This document shows positions 10,248 to 29,036 of a DNA stretch of 64,000 nt, one piece after another; position 1 is the first letter of the stretch; each line of letters begins with the position of its first letter. A program made the position numbers and the translations under genes. The notes beneath the pieces were generated by a model, which was not told where the DNA came from, did not search any database, and worked only from the letters and a program-made list of their open reading frames with translations. This DNA comes from Chlorella sorokiniana (taxonomy: Eukaryota; Chlorophyta; Trebouxiophyceae; Chlorellales; Chlorellaceae). The DNA is taken from assembly GCA_025917655.1 (NCBI GenBank), contig CP084615.1:806001-870000 (forward strand), written 5' to 3'.

Positions 10248-11594
10248 ATGCTGCTAACGGTGTTGTCGAACTTCTTGCTCGCATGGGGATTTTGGGAGGT
10301 CGCGAGGGCAAACGCCCGTTTTGTGGGCTGCCGCGGCGCCAGCCCGCCTAGTTTATGCTTGCCTGGATTCACGGTGCTCTTCTTGGGAGTAGTGCTGCTG
10401 GAGCTGGGCTGCTGGGCGGATGGCCTGATGGCGGCGCCGCGCGTCGCCGTCTGCTTGGTTGCCCTCTTCCTGCTGGGCCAGCAGCTGTACCACGTGTGGA
10501 TCTCTGGGCAGGAGCTGTCCGACTACCTGGAGGCCGAGCTGGTCCACGTGCTGCCCGTCCCGCTGGTGCTCAGCGCCGCCGCTTGCGCCCTGCTGCCCGA
10601 CGGCCTGCCCACCATCCTGCGCGTCTTCACCCCCACCACCTCCTCGCACACCTGGCCCTTCACCCTGGCGTTTGCCGCCCTGACCGGAGCAGCCCTGAAA
10701 TGGTACATCGGAGGCGGGGGCAAGCAGGACTTCAACGCGCTCTTGCAGGCAAGCACTCGAATTGAGAGGGCACTGCCCTCTCAATGCAGCGGCACGCATG
10801 CATGCCCCGCGGCGCTCGCCTGCAGCCTTCATCCTTCTGCGCGGTCCACCCTGCAGGGACGGCTGCTGCCACTTGCCGCCGCCCACCCCGTTGCGTTGCC
10901 CTTCCTGGCGGTGGCGAATGCCTGGGTGGAGGGTGAGGCGGGGCTGCCATGCAATGAGCATGTGCCGCCCGTGGTCTGATGCTCAACTTCAGCGGCCCAA
11001 AGCAAGCTTTGTTCTTCCACATCAAGCCTTAGGATGTTATCAGACAGGGTGCACTCCTCTCTCACACACCCCCCTTCCTCCTGCAGAGCTCGAGTTCCGG
11101 GCCCTGCTGCAGACCGGCCTTGCCTCCATGGCAGGGCTGCCCCCGGCTCGGCTCCCCAGGGCGGCGAGGCCTGGCTGCAGATGCTGACCGTCATCGCCGC
11201 CACCAGCGGACTGTTCACCCTGCAGCACATGGCGGCGGGGTTCCCGCGGGCGCTGGCTCCAGCCTGCCTGACCTTTGCCTGGGGCGCGGGGCTGGGCCTG
11301 CTGCAGTGCCTGTCGGGCGGCTGGCTGCAGCCCTTCGTGGTCCACCTGACGGCGGACGCCACGCTGGCGCTGGCGGCGCTCAGCGAGGAGCGGCGGCGCC
11401 GCGGCAAGGAGCAGCCCGAGGGGCTGGAGGACGAGGAGTCCGATGTGCTGGCGCCGCTGCTGAACGCGCTGAGCGGCAGCAACCCTTACGGCGTTCGCCG
11501 CGGCCGCAAGGGTGCGTCGCCACCGCGCTGCACCCCGCCGGAAGGCGGTCAGCAGGTCACCCCTCAAGAGATGGTCAGCGTGCTGGTGTGCTGA
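10248..11594 (+). CDS. CPBP (CAAX/Abi-type) intramembrane metalloprotease
   Basis: CPBP proteins are multi-pass membrane proteases of the Rce1/Abi group; plant members act in plastid or ER membranes. Exons are 10248-10748, 10857-10932 and 11087-11594. With one missing C restored in the run 11154-11157 they give 361 codons. The first exon encodes several hydrophobic segments starting MLLTVLSNFLLAWGFW. The three family motifs are all present: EExxxR as EELEFR, formed exactly across the exon 2/3 junction; FxxxH as FTLQH; and HxxxD as HLTAD. The first intron uses a GC donor (gcaagc). After the last membrane segment comes a soluble tail of about 75 residues rich in Glu and Arg, then Pro/Gly. Whether it cuts CAAX substrates or is a plastid-type member cannot be decided; no clear transit peptide precedes the first ATG. 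Confidence 0.85.
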
Positions 11595-12067
11595 CTGGCG
11601 GCATGCTGGCACCTCGTTACCGTCTGCTTCGATGCCACGAGCACCCTCGACACTCAGCTGCGGCCCAGGAGAGGTGCCACCAGACGAATTGATAGGTCTC
11701 GGAATTTTTTAGACTCATTTCAAACACAAAATCTTTCAGCTGCACTTGCAGGAGTTTTGTTCATTTCATCATTGCTTAGACTACTGTGCGTTTGCGCATT
11801 GTGGCGCTTGCAGGATGTGCACAACACCCTCACCAGCGCAGCAGTCAGGGGTGGAGGGGGGCCAACAGGGGGCACGGTGCACCCCGCCCATGCACGCAAT
11901 TTACTGGCCGGCAGGGGTCAAAAGTGGCCGCAAAAAGGCATGGGTGGGTCAAGGGGTCTCGTTGTTTGTGCAAGTTCCTGTCAAGGGCGCGCGGTGAGTG
12001 GCGAATACAAGGCGGAAGGGTTAGGTAGGGATCGGCGGACGGGAAAGAAGGGCAGCCATCGGACAAG
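11595..12067. other. Convergent 3' region
   Basis: These 473 bases lie between the stop codons of the CPBP protease gene (+) and the JmjC gene (-). They are less GC-rich than the flanking exons near 11690-11800. I see no gene or repeat here; they are likely 3' UTRs. Confidence 0.6.
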
Positions 12068-19921
<7,854 letters not shown>

Positions 19922-20424
19922 AGCCGGCTTGGAGCGTTCAAGGCGCCCTCAGGCGTCGCCCCGTCTGCACGCGAGGAAAATGGGTGCTGTGCGTCGTGGG
20001 GTTTCAGGCCGAGTCGGAGCTCGAACCGAGGATCGAAAGAGATGTAGTGCGTCGATCAAAAGCAGCAAGGCGACAGGAGGGCACACTCGCGGCACAGTGA
20101 AAGTAACCATAACAGGCAGCAAGGATAAAAGGCAGGGGGCTTCGACACAAACTAACCAAGCATATTGAAGATTTCTGAGGGCCGCGACGCACCTCCCGAG
20201 CGACCGCCAAAGCCAAGTTCTGGGAGAGCACGACTTGGATCCTCTGCGAGGTATTCTTGATGGACAGCAATTGAAGTCCACATAAAACACGGAGCGAGTC
20301 CCCGACGCTCCACTTCCAAGGTGACCTTCTTCCCCGCCCAGGGTCGCCCTCCATAGTGTCACTCCGCGGCGGGCTCTGTCCTTTCAGGTCGCTGCAGTGA
20401 GGGCGCTGTCAGCGATTGGGCAAG
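19922..20424. promoter_or_regulatory. Shared divergent promoter region, JmjC gene / eS6 gene
   Basis: These 503 bases separate the two start codons of genes that point away from each other. Both promoters and 5' UTRs must lie here. I recognise no specific factor site. A short element at 20015-20035 superficially resembles a tRNA T-arm but does not fold as one. Confidence 0.55.
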
Positions 20425-22527
20425 ATGAAGGTGCGCGCAGCCCCGCAGTCCCTCCCGCATGACTCTTTGGAGTGGGGAGTGCTGTTTGCGTCCGTTGGCT
20501 CCCCGAGCAATTCTGTACGCATATGCATGCATCCAGGGGCCAGCGGCAAGGCCGTGCGGCCCACCATCGCGGCATGACATGCTGCCGAGCGCTGCTGCGG
20601 GCGGCCCGTGCCGCTTTGTCTAGGCAGCGGCCTCTGTATTGAGGAGAACCCACAGTCATTTCAGTGCCGGCCCAGTACCGCGGGAACGCTGCTGGCGCGC
20701 CATCACCACCCCCGCCACCCTATGTTGTCGCTGAGTCGTTCTTCCACGATGCTGCTCTTGCCCTGCAGCTCAACATTGCCTACCCTCCCTGCGGAACACA
20801 AAAGAAGCTGGAGATTGAGGATGACGCTAAGCTGTAAGTTCACTTGTCTGCCTCCTGATCTGCCAGCCGCAGCCACTGGAGCCTCACTGCCGCCGCGGTG
20901 CATTCCTGCAGGCGTGCTTTCTATGACAAGCGCGTGTCCCAGGAGGTGGATGGCGAGTGCCTGGGCGAGGTGGGCAGTGCTGCGGGTCCCTGCAGTCTGT
21001 GGCTGCACGGCACTCGTTGCAGCGCGATGTGTCCCGTCCTGGCCAGCAGCAGAGGAGCAGCATTCATCTGAGCCGCCGGCTGAGCTGGGCCAGCCACTTG
21101 GCGATGTCAGCTCTGCAGCGCTGGCAGCTGCAGCAGCAATAAGCAATACGCCTGCGGGATGGAAGGCCACCCAAAGCCATGGGCGTCACAAGTTTCAGCC
21201 GGACGTCGATCGCCCGACCCACGTCACACCCAGCAGTGCCAGCGTCTGCCTTTCCTGGTTCTTCGCTCAACCAACGTCGTGTATGCCTCGGATGCAGGAG
21301 TTCAAGGGCTACGTGCTGAAGATCATGGGCGGCCAGGACAAGCAGGGCTTCCCCATGAAGCAGGGCGTGCTCACCAACAACCGCGTGCAGGCGAGTGCCG
21401 AGCGTGCGCTCGCTCGCCAGCACACAGCGCCTGCTGCGCGCCCTGCTGCGTGGTTGGCAGCCCGGAGTTGCGTGGCTTGTAGCTTCTTGTGGCAGGGCAG
21501 TGGAACAGCACGCAGGAGCAGCTTGGAAGCGGAGCAGCGGGTTGTGTCGGCAGCAAGAGTTGGCCGGCGCTCGTGCGGGGGATCTTGCAGCCTTTCCAGC
21601 GGAGCGAGCCAGCAGCCCGGCAAGCCGACGCTTGGCAGTGCAGCGCTCTTGTTCAACACCCGCGTCGGGCGGCCCTTTGCAGCCAGCCCAGGCCGCTCAG
21701 CAGCCGTCCATCACGCGTCGGCCCTCACTCTGCCCCCGCCGCCCCCCCCGCCGCCGCCAGGTGCTGATGAGCCCCGGCGACCAGTGCTTCCGCGGCTACG
21801 GGCGCCGCAACGGCGAGCGCCGCCGCAAGAGCGTGCGCGGCTGCATCGTGTCCCAGGACCTGTCGGTGCTCAACCTGGTGATTGTGAAGAAGGGCGAGGC
21901 GGAGCTGCCGGGGCTGACGGACGAGGAGAAGCCGCGCCAGCGCGGCCCCAAGCGTGCCTCCAAGATCCGCAAGATGTTCAACCTGGGCAAGGACGACGAC
22001 GTGCGCCACTACGTGAAGATCTACGGCAAGAAGGTGGAGAAGGTGAGGCGGCGGGCGGCGCCCGCAGGAGAGGGAGCTCCAGCGGCCCCGGCGAGGGGCA
22101 GGGGCAGCGGAGGCAAGGCCTGGGTTGCGGCAGGGGAGGAGGGGTGCTGTCGTTTGGGCGGCACGGGCAGCGGCTGCCCAGGCTCCATAAGATGCGGAGG
22201 TCGTGTGTTGGCTCAGCCGTGCATTGGCTCCTTGCACGCACCGTTGCTCCCCCAACCTGTGTCCCGCTGCCTCCCCTGCCCCCGCAGAACGGCAAGACCA
22301 CCATCAAGTGCCCCAAGATCCAGCGCCTGGTGACGCCGCAGGTGCTGCAGCGCAAGCGCCGGCGGGCCGCCATCAAGAAGGAGCGCATCACGCGCAAGAA
22401 GGCGGAGGCCGCCGACTACCACAAGCTGCTGGTGCAGCGCCTGAAGGAGCAGCGCGAGCGCCGCTCCGAGTCCCTGGCCAAGAAGCGCGCCCTGCGCATG
22501 GCCTCGGTCGCCTCCAAGGAGGCGTGA
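20425..22527 (+). CDS. RPS6: 40S ribosomal protein eS6
   Basis: eS6 is a structural protein of the small cytosolic ribosomal subunit and the classic target of S6 kinase below TOR. Six exons, 20425-20430, 20769-20833, 20912-20969, 21298-21390, 21761-22042 and 22288-22527, join without any frame break to 247 residues, against about 249 in plants. The first exon codes only Met-Lys. Hallmarks are [15 protein letters not shown], the stretch [16 protein letters not shown], the basic [16 protein letters not shown], and a C-terminal tail with serines at RRSESLAKK and SVASKEA, where S6 kinase sites lie in other species. The intron after 21390 begins with GC (gcgagt). The coding exons contain few long homopolymers, which fits the lack of frame errors. 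No snoRNA C/D boxes were seen in its introns. Confidence 0.99.
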
Positions 22528-22673
22528 GGCGACGGCGGCCGCTGAGGCCGCGCCCGCGGCGCGCCCCGCCTCGGGCCGGCCTGCGACAGCCCCAGGGTGG
22601 GGAGGCACGCCCTCCCTGCCGACCCGTACCTTGCAACGTCCCCATGTGTGCAAGCGCTGCGCCAAGCTGTGCT

Positions 22674-22678
22674 TGTAA
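22674..22678 (+). terminator. Likely polyadenylation signal TGTAA of eS6
   Basis: TGTAA is the usual green-algal polyadenylation signal. It lies 147 bases after the eS6 stop codon. Confidence 0.6.
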
Positions 22679-22699
22679 ACATTCTAGCTGAAGCGAAAT

Positions 22700-22704
22700 T
22701 TACA
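22700..22704 (-). terminator. Likely polyadenylation signal TGTAA of the TPR gene
   Basis: TTACA on the plus strand reads TGTAA on the minus strand, 85 bases beyond the TPR gene stop. It sits 22 bases from the signal of the converging eS6 gene, so the two transcripts probably overlap at their 3' ends. Confidence 0.55.
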
Positions 22705-22788
22705 GCCCCAGTGGAAGGGGCACAGCAGCAAGGGAGGGGAGTGAAGGGAAGCGGTGTAGCGGCGTGCTATCTCAGCACAGGTGCGGCC

Positions 22789-24498
22789 TCACACCTGCCA
22801 GCCCCGCCGCTGGCAATGCACCGCCGCCAGCGCCGCCATGTAGTCGCCGCTCTGCTGGCCGTAGGCGGTGCGCACCGCCTGGCGTATGCAGGGAGGGTGC
22901 AGAGGGGAAAGCACGTCAGTCAGTCGTTTGTGTGCGCTTCTCCGCACATTTGCCGGCCAGCAGCACAGGCTGGAGCGGCCGGCCAGGTCATGCTACAGGT
23001 GCTGCGCCTCGCTGGGCTCTGCTGCCACAGCAATCGCAGCAGCAGTGCATGGTGCGCGCGAGCCGCAGCCCCTCCCCACCTCAACGATGGCTCCCTGCGC
23101 TGCCGCCGCCTCGTCCTGCGCCTCATGCCACAGGCCCACGTAGAGGCGGGCGTAAAACGCGTCGTGGCCCTGCGCGTCGCCGCCAGCCGCCGCCAGGATG
23201 GCGGCAGGCGCCGCCCCGTGCGGAAACACTCCTCTGCCGCCCGCATCACGCGGCGGCTGTCACGGCCCACCTGCAGTGGCGCAAGGAAAGGGCATCCTGG
23301 TGGCAAGGCAGACGGGGTGTGGGGGTGGGGGGCAGCAGCAGTGGCGGCGGGGCAGGCGGGCGCGGATGGTGGCGACGCTGCCAGCTGGCCTGTGGGGTGC
23401 CGCTCACGGGGCCAGCCCACGGCAGCAGGCATGCTGGGAGAGGACAGCGCACTGCGCTCGTCTCGTGCGTGCTGCTGCTGTAACTGCGCCCTGCAGCATG
23501 CCCCTGCCCTGCGCCTCTGACAGGAACTGGCAGCAAACACTTGCTACAGGAACACACACACGCACACACACACACACCCCCCCCACCCCACGGCCCCTCC
23601 CTCCCACGCACCCACACACAAGCGCACACAGGAAAGACTTGCCTGCAGGAACTGGCGGCGCGCCTCTTCGGGGCCCACCAGCTGCGCCTCACACAGGAAC
23701 GCCCAGATGGCCTCCTGCAGCAACGGAGGGGCAGGCGCAGCACCCGGCGCGCAGCAGCGCACGCTCAGCAGCAGCAGCTGCAGGCAGCAACCTCCTGCCA
23801 CGCTCGTGCTAGGGCTGCCATCAATCCTTCTTGCTGGCAGGAGGGAGGGGAGTTAAGGTCCCAGACACAGGTGCGGCAGGCGCACCGGCTCCGGTAGGCA
23901 CCGTTTGCAGGCACAGACGGCTGCGCTTGCCGCATGCACCCACACTAACAGCGCACCTCTGTGTCGTTTGGGTTGACGGCGACGTCGTCCCGGAACTGGC
24001 GGGCGCCCTCCTCAAAGCGCTGCAGGTAGTAGAGGGACAGCCCCCGCTGCCAGAGGTACGGCCGTACCGCAGGTCGCGCCGCCAGCGCCGCATCAAAGTC
24101 CTCCAGGGACCCCTCCACGTCGTTGCGCCGGAACTTGTCCATGCCGGAGCGCACAAGGCGGTTGGGGTCGGCCGACGCCGCGCCGGCCGCCATGGCGGCG
24201 CCACCCAGGGCCCCCGCAGCAAGCAAGCCGCCCGCCAGGGCCAGCCCACCGCCCGCACCAGCTAGCAGCACCCGCCTGTGGGTGAATGGCATGAAAGGTG
24301 GGAGTGGCAGGAAGACAGTGCGACCACAACAGCAGGTATAGCGAAATGCGGCGGCTCTGGGGAGGCGCACCTGCCAGGCTGCGACAGTCCGGCTGCTGGA
24401 GCCTTAGCGACCCCTGATCGCGCTTTCTGCCTATCAGCTGTGCTCTGCTTTGCAGCTTGGCGATGCAGCGGTGCAGAAGAGACTCGCAAACTCTGCAT
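22789..24498 (-). CDS. TPR-repeat protein predicted for the thylakoid lumen
   Basis: The protein resembles a conserved plant and algal plastid family of TPR-like proteins of unknown job. Exon 1 (24498-24371) encodes a transit peptide beginning MQSLRVSSAPLHRQAAKQ. Exon 2 (24275-23957) continues it, and the splice creates a twin arginine in PGRRVLLAGAGGGLALAG, followed by a hydrophobic stretch and an AxA site (ASA-DPNR). This is the layout of a Tat signal for the thylakoid lumen. Then come DKFRRNDVEGSLEDFDAAL and YLWQRGLSLYYLQRFEEGA (TPR helices), EAIWAFLCEAQLVGPEEARR (exon near 23724-23653, followed by a GC donor), an exon with DSRRVMRAAEECFRTG, and a last exon ending MAALAAVHCQRRGWQV at the stop 22789. 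A G run on the coding strand (plus 23214-23217) is one base short. The TPR family is sure, lumen location likely, function unknown. Confidence 0.85.
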
Positions 24499-25033
24499 AG
24501 GATTCAAGGCAGCGTAGTTCCGCAACAGGACTTGTATGAGTTGATCAAGTTATTCATCTGGCAACCGGACAATGCAAGGAGTTATTGGCCATGATGCGGC
24601 GCCCGCTGCGGCCGCTGCGGAAGTTCTCTGGGATGGAGTCAACATGCATGATTGCTGTGCTGGAGATGAAGTTTTGAGGATTACCTTGTGTGCATGGCGA
24701 GGTGTGCCTTCTCAGTGATGTAATGACATGCATTTGCCAGGGTTGGCTAGACGGTGAGCGGGCGGCACCCTCTGTGATGCAGTTCCAAACGCAGCCTCAT
24801 TAGTATAAACGGAATTCATATTTTGATATCAGAGAGTTTGTGTTTGACACCGTCCAGAGTGACCAACGACCGCTGTCTACGAGCCCGGACAGGTTGCTCA
24901 TTGCTCTTTGTCACCGCCCGCCTGCCGCCCGCAATTGCATGCAGATGGTGGGAGGGCTGGCCGCGTAGAGATCTATTTACTGCATTCTCATTGTTCCAAC
25001 AGCCGATCAGTGCAAAACAGCAGGCTTTAGGCC
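24499..25033. promoter_or_regulatory. Divergent promoter region, TPR gene / ATP synthase alpha-like gene
   Basis: These 535 bases lie between two diverging start codons. The central part (24540-24840) is clearly less GC-rich than the genes. No coding sequence with a good start is seen; a plus-strand frame running through 24823-25033 lacks an ATG. Confidence 0.5.
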
Positions 25034-27162
25034 ATGCAGGCTGTATCGACAAGCTTGCGCCCATCTCCAGCACTGGGCGGGCGCCTGCTGGCACGCACTG
25101 CCATTGCCCGGAGGCATGCATCGCGCCAGGGCGACCGTCCACGGGCTCAGGAGGGCTCCGAGGCCGAGCCGGACTGGAGGAGGAGCTGGCCATCTTCAAG
25201 CAACGAACATTGAAGCCCAGCCAGCTCGAGGTGCAGCGAAAGATTGCGGAGGAGAAGGTTGACGTCGGCAGGGTGAGCAATCACGCGGGCAGTTGGCTTC
25301 CTGCCGCCGCCGCTGCTGCCGCAAGTGCCGCGTGCCCTGCTTGGAGCAAGGCGTTAGGGCACGGGCTGAGCTGCGCATTGGCCTGCATCCGGGCAGGTCC
25401 TGTACTCCGAGGACAATGTGGCCATCATTGAGGGCCTGAACAACGATGCCGACGTGGGCACCTGCCTGGCCTTCTCCAGCGGCGCTCGAGGTGCGCCGCC
25501 GCCGCTGCAACGTGGCGGCCTGCTCTGCATGGAGGTGGCTGACTGGAACGTGGCTTGGGCTCTCTGTCTCTTGCTTTTTCCATGCCGCCAGACTCATGTC
25601 TGGGCTGTCAGCACCCATTAATCTGCGGTGCCCTCACCGCCCCCTCTGCCTTGAACCGCTGCAGCGTCATGCTGTGGCGCCGCTCCGACAACATCGTCTT
25701 TGCGCTGCTGCTGGGCGGCGCCGACCTGGTGGCGGTGGGGGACGGCGTGGAGTGCCAGGTGAAGGGCATCCTGCAGGTGCTGGACGACCAGGAGGGGGCG
25801 GTGACCAAGCGGGAGTATGCACAGATGATGGTGCCGGGTGCGCCGCCACGGCTGCTGCCTGGCTGCGGCTGCTGCGGTCCATATGTTTGCTGCATGTGCT
25901 GGTGCGAGGCACGTCTGCCAGCCGGCGGGAGGGGGCTGGGTAAGAGCTGGCGTAAACGTTGGCGCATGCCGAGCACCGCACCGCCGCCAGGCTGGCTCCG
26001 CTTCCCGCTCCTGCAGCCCGTGCCCACCGCCGTGCGCCCTCTCCGCTTCTGCAGTGGGCGATGCGTTGATGGGGCAGGTGGTGGACTTCTTGGGGCGGCC
26101 ATACCCGCTGGAGGAGGGCGAGGAGGAGGGGGGGATGGAGGGGCGCAAGCGGCGGCGCAGCCGCTGGGCGCCGACGCGCTGCTGCCGCTGCTCAACGCGC
26201 AGCCGGACATGGACAGCCGGGAGCAGATCCACGAGTCGCTGCTGACGGGGGTGAAGGCGCTGGACATCCTGACCCCCCTGGGGCGCGGCCAGGCACTGCA
26301 GGTGGTGGGCCCGCAGGGTGCGGGCAAGACGCAGCTGTGCGTGGACGCTGTGGCGGGGGCAGCGCGGCAGCGGCGTGCGCTGCGTGTACGCCGCCGTGGG
26401 CGCCACGAGGGAGCAGCTGCGCCGCACCGTGGGTGCGCTGCGCGCCGCCGGCTGCATGGAGCACACAACGGTGGTGGCTGCCACGGGGGACAGGTGGGCT
26501 CGCTCGCGCGGGTGGCGTGCGGTCAGCTGGGCCACACCCGCAGGAATGCCTTGCAGCTGGCTGGCAGCTGGCGGTGGGTTGGCACCCGTGTGCAACCCAG
26601 CCGGAGCCACCCATGCAGCAGCCTCCCGCAGCGCTCCACTCCCACCCACACACCCACCCACCCAGCTGCCCTGCCTACTGCTGCTCCCGATCCTGCGCAG
26701 GCCGCTGGGCGAGCAGTACGCGGCCATGCTGGCGGCATGCAGCGTTGGGGGAGCGGGTGCGGGACGGCGGCGGCCACTCCCTGGTGGTGCTCAACGATGC
26801 GGCCGTCATGGTGCGCTGCCTCCCTGTTCTGCTGTTTCAGAGAATTGCTTTGGTTTCTCTTTCTTGTTGGGAGGGGAAGAAGGGGAGGGAGGAGGGGAGC
26901 ATCAACAGAGCGGGACGTGTGCGCAAAGCTGCGTGGGTGGGCGGGGCATCGTTGGGCAAGCGGCCGACTGCCATTTCCCATGGCGGCCTCCCTGCCGTCG
27001 GTGCAAGCACAGCAACGAGCTGCCTGCTGTAACCTTGCTCCCACCCCAGGTGCGCATGTGGGAGATGATCACCTTTGCGCTGGCCAGGCTGAGCGCCGCT
27101 GCCCAGGCCGCCCAGGAGGATGTGAGGGAGCAGCAGGAAGCGGCGGCGGCGGCGCCCGCCGC

Positions 27163-27200
<38 letters not shown>

Positions 27201-28507
27201 GGCAGCAGGGCGATGCCGGAAGCGGCAGCGCAGCGGGCTCGCAGGATGGCGCCGGCTCTGGCGGCTCTGCCGAGGAGGCGGATGGGGAGGAGGAGCTTGT
27301 CGAGTATGAGGGCATGCTGGTGTCGGCGGCGGCGCGCAGCGGCGCAGGTGGGACCCCGCACCCGCTGCACCGGGCATGGCTGGCTGGCCGCCCCTCCCAG
27401 CGAGCGGCGTGAGGACCCAGCACAGGCCTCCTCGGGGCAGCGGGTCGGACCCTGCAGTGCTGGGCTGGCGGGCGGCGCGGCGGCCTCCGCCAAAAACAGT
27501 GGCTTTCCTCCCCGCCCCCCCTTCCCCTCCTTTCTGCAGGTTCTTCTCCTCGCTCATCCAGCGCGCCGCCAAGATGCACCGGCGCCTACGGGCGGCTCCC
27601 TCTCCATGCTGCTCGTCACGCCCGGGGTGCCCGCCCGCGGCGAGAGCCGCGCCGCCCGCGAGAAGATTGCGGCCTACAAGCACCTGAGCGAGGCGCAGAA
27701 GGCCAAGCTGCTGGCGGCGCTGGAGGCCAAGGAGGCCAAGGAGGCGGCAGCGGGCGGCGACGGCCACACTGCCGGCCCCCAAGAGCTGCGGACCGAGGTG
27801 GTGGAGGAGCTCATGTCCATCACCGACGGCCAAGTGGTGCTGCGGGCGGCGCGGGACGCAGGTGCGGCGCGTGTGGGCGGCCCAGTGGGGTTGGCGGTCG
27901 ACGCGTTGGTGCCTGGTTGCGCTTGGGTGGTGCCCCGCAGAATTGCCTGGCCTGCTGCCGCTGCGGCCCTGCTACAGCGATGGCCCGCACAAGGGGCGGA
28001 ACGTGCATGCCCCTTCCCTTTGCAACCCGCCCGCTGGCCGCCCGCATGCAGCCACGGGGGCGTGAGCGTGGACCCGCAGCTGTCGGTGTCCCGCATCGGC
28101 TCCCGCGCCTACCACCCCGCCCTGGAGGCCCTGGCCCCCGAGGTGCGGCTGCAGCTGGCGCAGGCGGCCGACGCCGCGCGCTTCTCCGCATCCGTGGACG
28201 ACCCGGCGGCGGAGCGGGAGCTGATGCGCGCCTCGCTCGTGGCGGCGGCGCTGCCGCAGCCGCGGGCGCGCCGGTGCCGCTTGAGGAGCAGGTGGTGCAG
28301 CTGCTGGCGCTGCAGCGCGGCTTCCTGGATGGAGCGGAGCCGGAGGGGGTGGCCGCGGCGCTGGCCGAGCTGACGGAGGCCGTGCGGCGCGAAGCGCCCG
28401 CAGCCCTGCGCGAGGTCGCCGACACCAAGCGGCTCACTGCAGCGGCGGAGGCTGCGCTGCTGCAGGCCCTGCAGGGCTGCAGCAAGCAGCCCAGCGCAGC
28501 GCGATAA
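25034..28507 (+). CDS. Divergent ATP synthase F1 alpha-like protein, organelle-targeted
   Basis: The protein follows the F1 alpha subunit order: an N-terminal beta-barrel (YSEDNVAIIEGLNNDADVG, VPVGDALMGQVVDFLGRP), HESLLTGVKALDILTPLGRG, a P-loop GPQGAGKTQ, CVYAAVGATREQLRRTVGAL, CMEHTTVVAATGDR, SLVVLNDAAVM, FFSSLIQRAAKM, LMSITDGQVVL and LSVSRIGSRAY, which keeps the alpha arginine. It starts at ATG 25034 with a basic transit peptide (MQAVSTSLRPSPALGGRLLA). It is not a normal alpha chain. The P-loop differs from the usual GDRQTGKT. An acidic/KRRR insert lies at about 26104-26165. The RRPPGREAYPGD region is replaced by a long Ala/Gln/Glu insert (about 27085-27345), and the QAGDVSAYIP loop by a charged helix (27630-27780). 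Frame breaks occur near 25170, 26165 and 26357. The homology is firm; a role in the real ATP synthase is doubtful. Mitochondrial or plastid location is undecided. Confidence 0.82.
27164..27199 (+). repeat. CAG repeat encoding twelve glutamines
   Basis: Twelve uninterrupted CAG codons sit inside the large insertion of the ATP synthase alpha-like protein, flanked by Ala-rich and Gly/Ser-rich sequence. Confidence 0.9.
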
Positions 28508-29036
28508 GGAGGCAGCCGCGCGTGGATGTGGCAGGGAGCCTAGAAGCACACCCGCCTCCTGAGCCCGGCTTGCTGTGCCTCCCGGCTGCTGCTTGGAGTC
28601 CAATGCTGCTCATTTCATTTCAGTCACAAATTTGATTGTCAAGCGCTTCAATGGCAGTTCGGGAGGGGCCGGGGAGGGCAGGTGGCGGGCAGGGCTGATT
28701 GCGAGGGCAAGTGCGCATCAGGGCTTGTACGCAGGCTGACTCAGGGCCTAATAAAGCAGTGATCACATCAAAATGGGAAGCAGGGGGACAGGTGATGACA
28801 GGGGCATATCCCCGCCACAACGCAGCGCTTGCGCGGGAGGCCTCAATCTCCTCCTCGACAGCGCTCAGCCGTGGAACCAGGCGGGCGCTTTGCCCGGGTG
28901 CCACCTGCGCCGCGGGGCCACAGCATATGCCACCGTCGGCAGCCAGCCGGAGGGGACACGGGGGGGGCACCATTTGCGGCACTCCACACACATACACATC
29001 CATGCCTTGTCCCCAGACCCTGCTTTTCCCGCCCCC
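28508..29036. other. Convergent 3' region
   Basis: These 529 bases lie between the stops of the alpha-like gene (+) and the thioredoxin-like gene (-). Nothing coding or repeated is evident; two 3' UTRs are expected. Confidence 0.55.

Noticed and set aside
20010-20040. Possible tRNA T-arm (GGTTCGAGCTCC on the minus strand)
   Set aside because: The flanking bases do not pair into a T-stem and no acceptor or anticodon arm fits around it.
20970-21760. snoRNA genes inside eS6 introns, as often seen in ribosomal protein genes
   Set aside because: I found no RTGATGA C box with a matching CTGA D box in either larger intron.
24823-25033. Longer N-terminus for the ATP synthase alpha-like protein in the upstream open frame
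   Set aside because: That frame has no ATG and reads as non-coding. The ATG at 25034 opens a convincing transit peptide.
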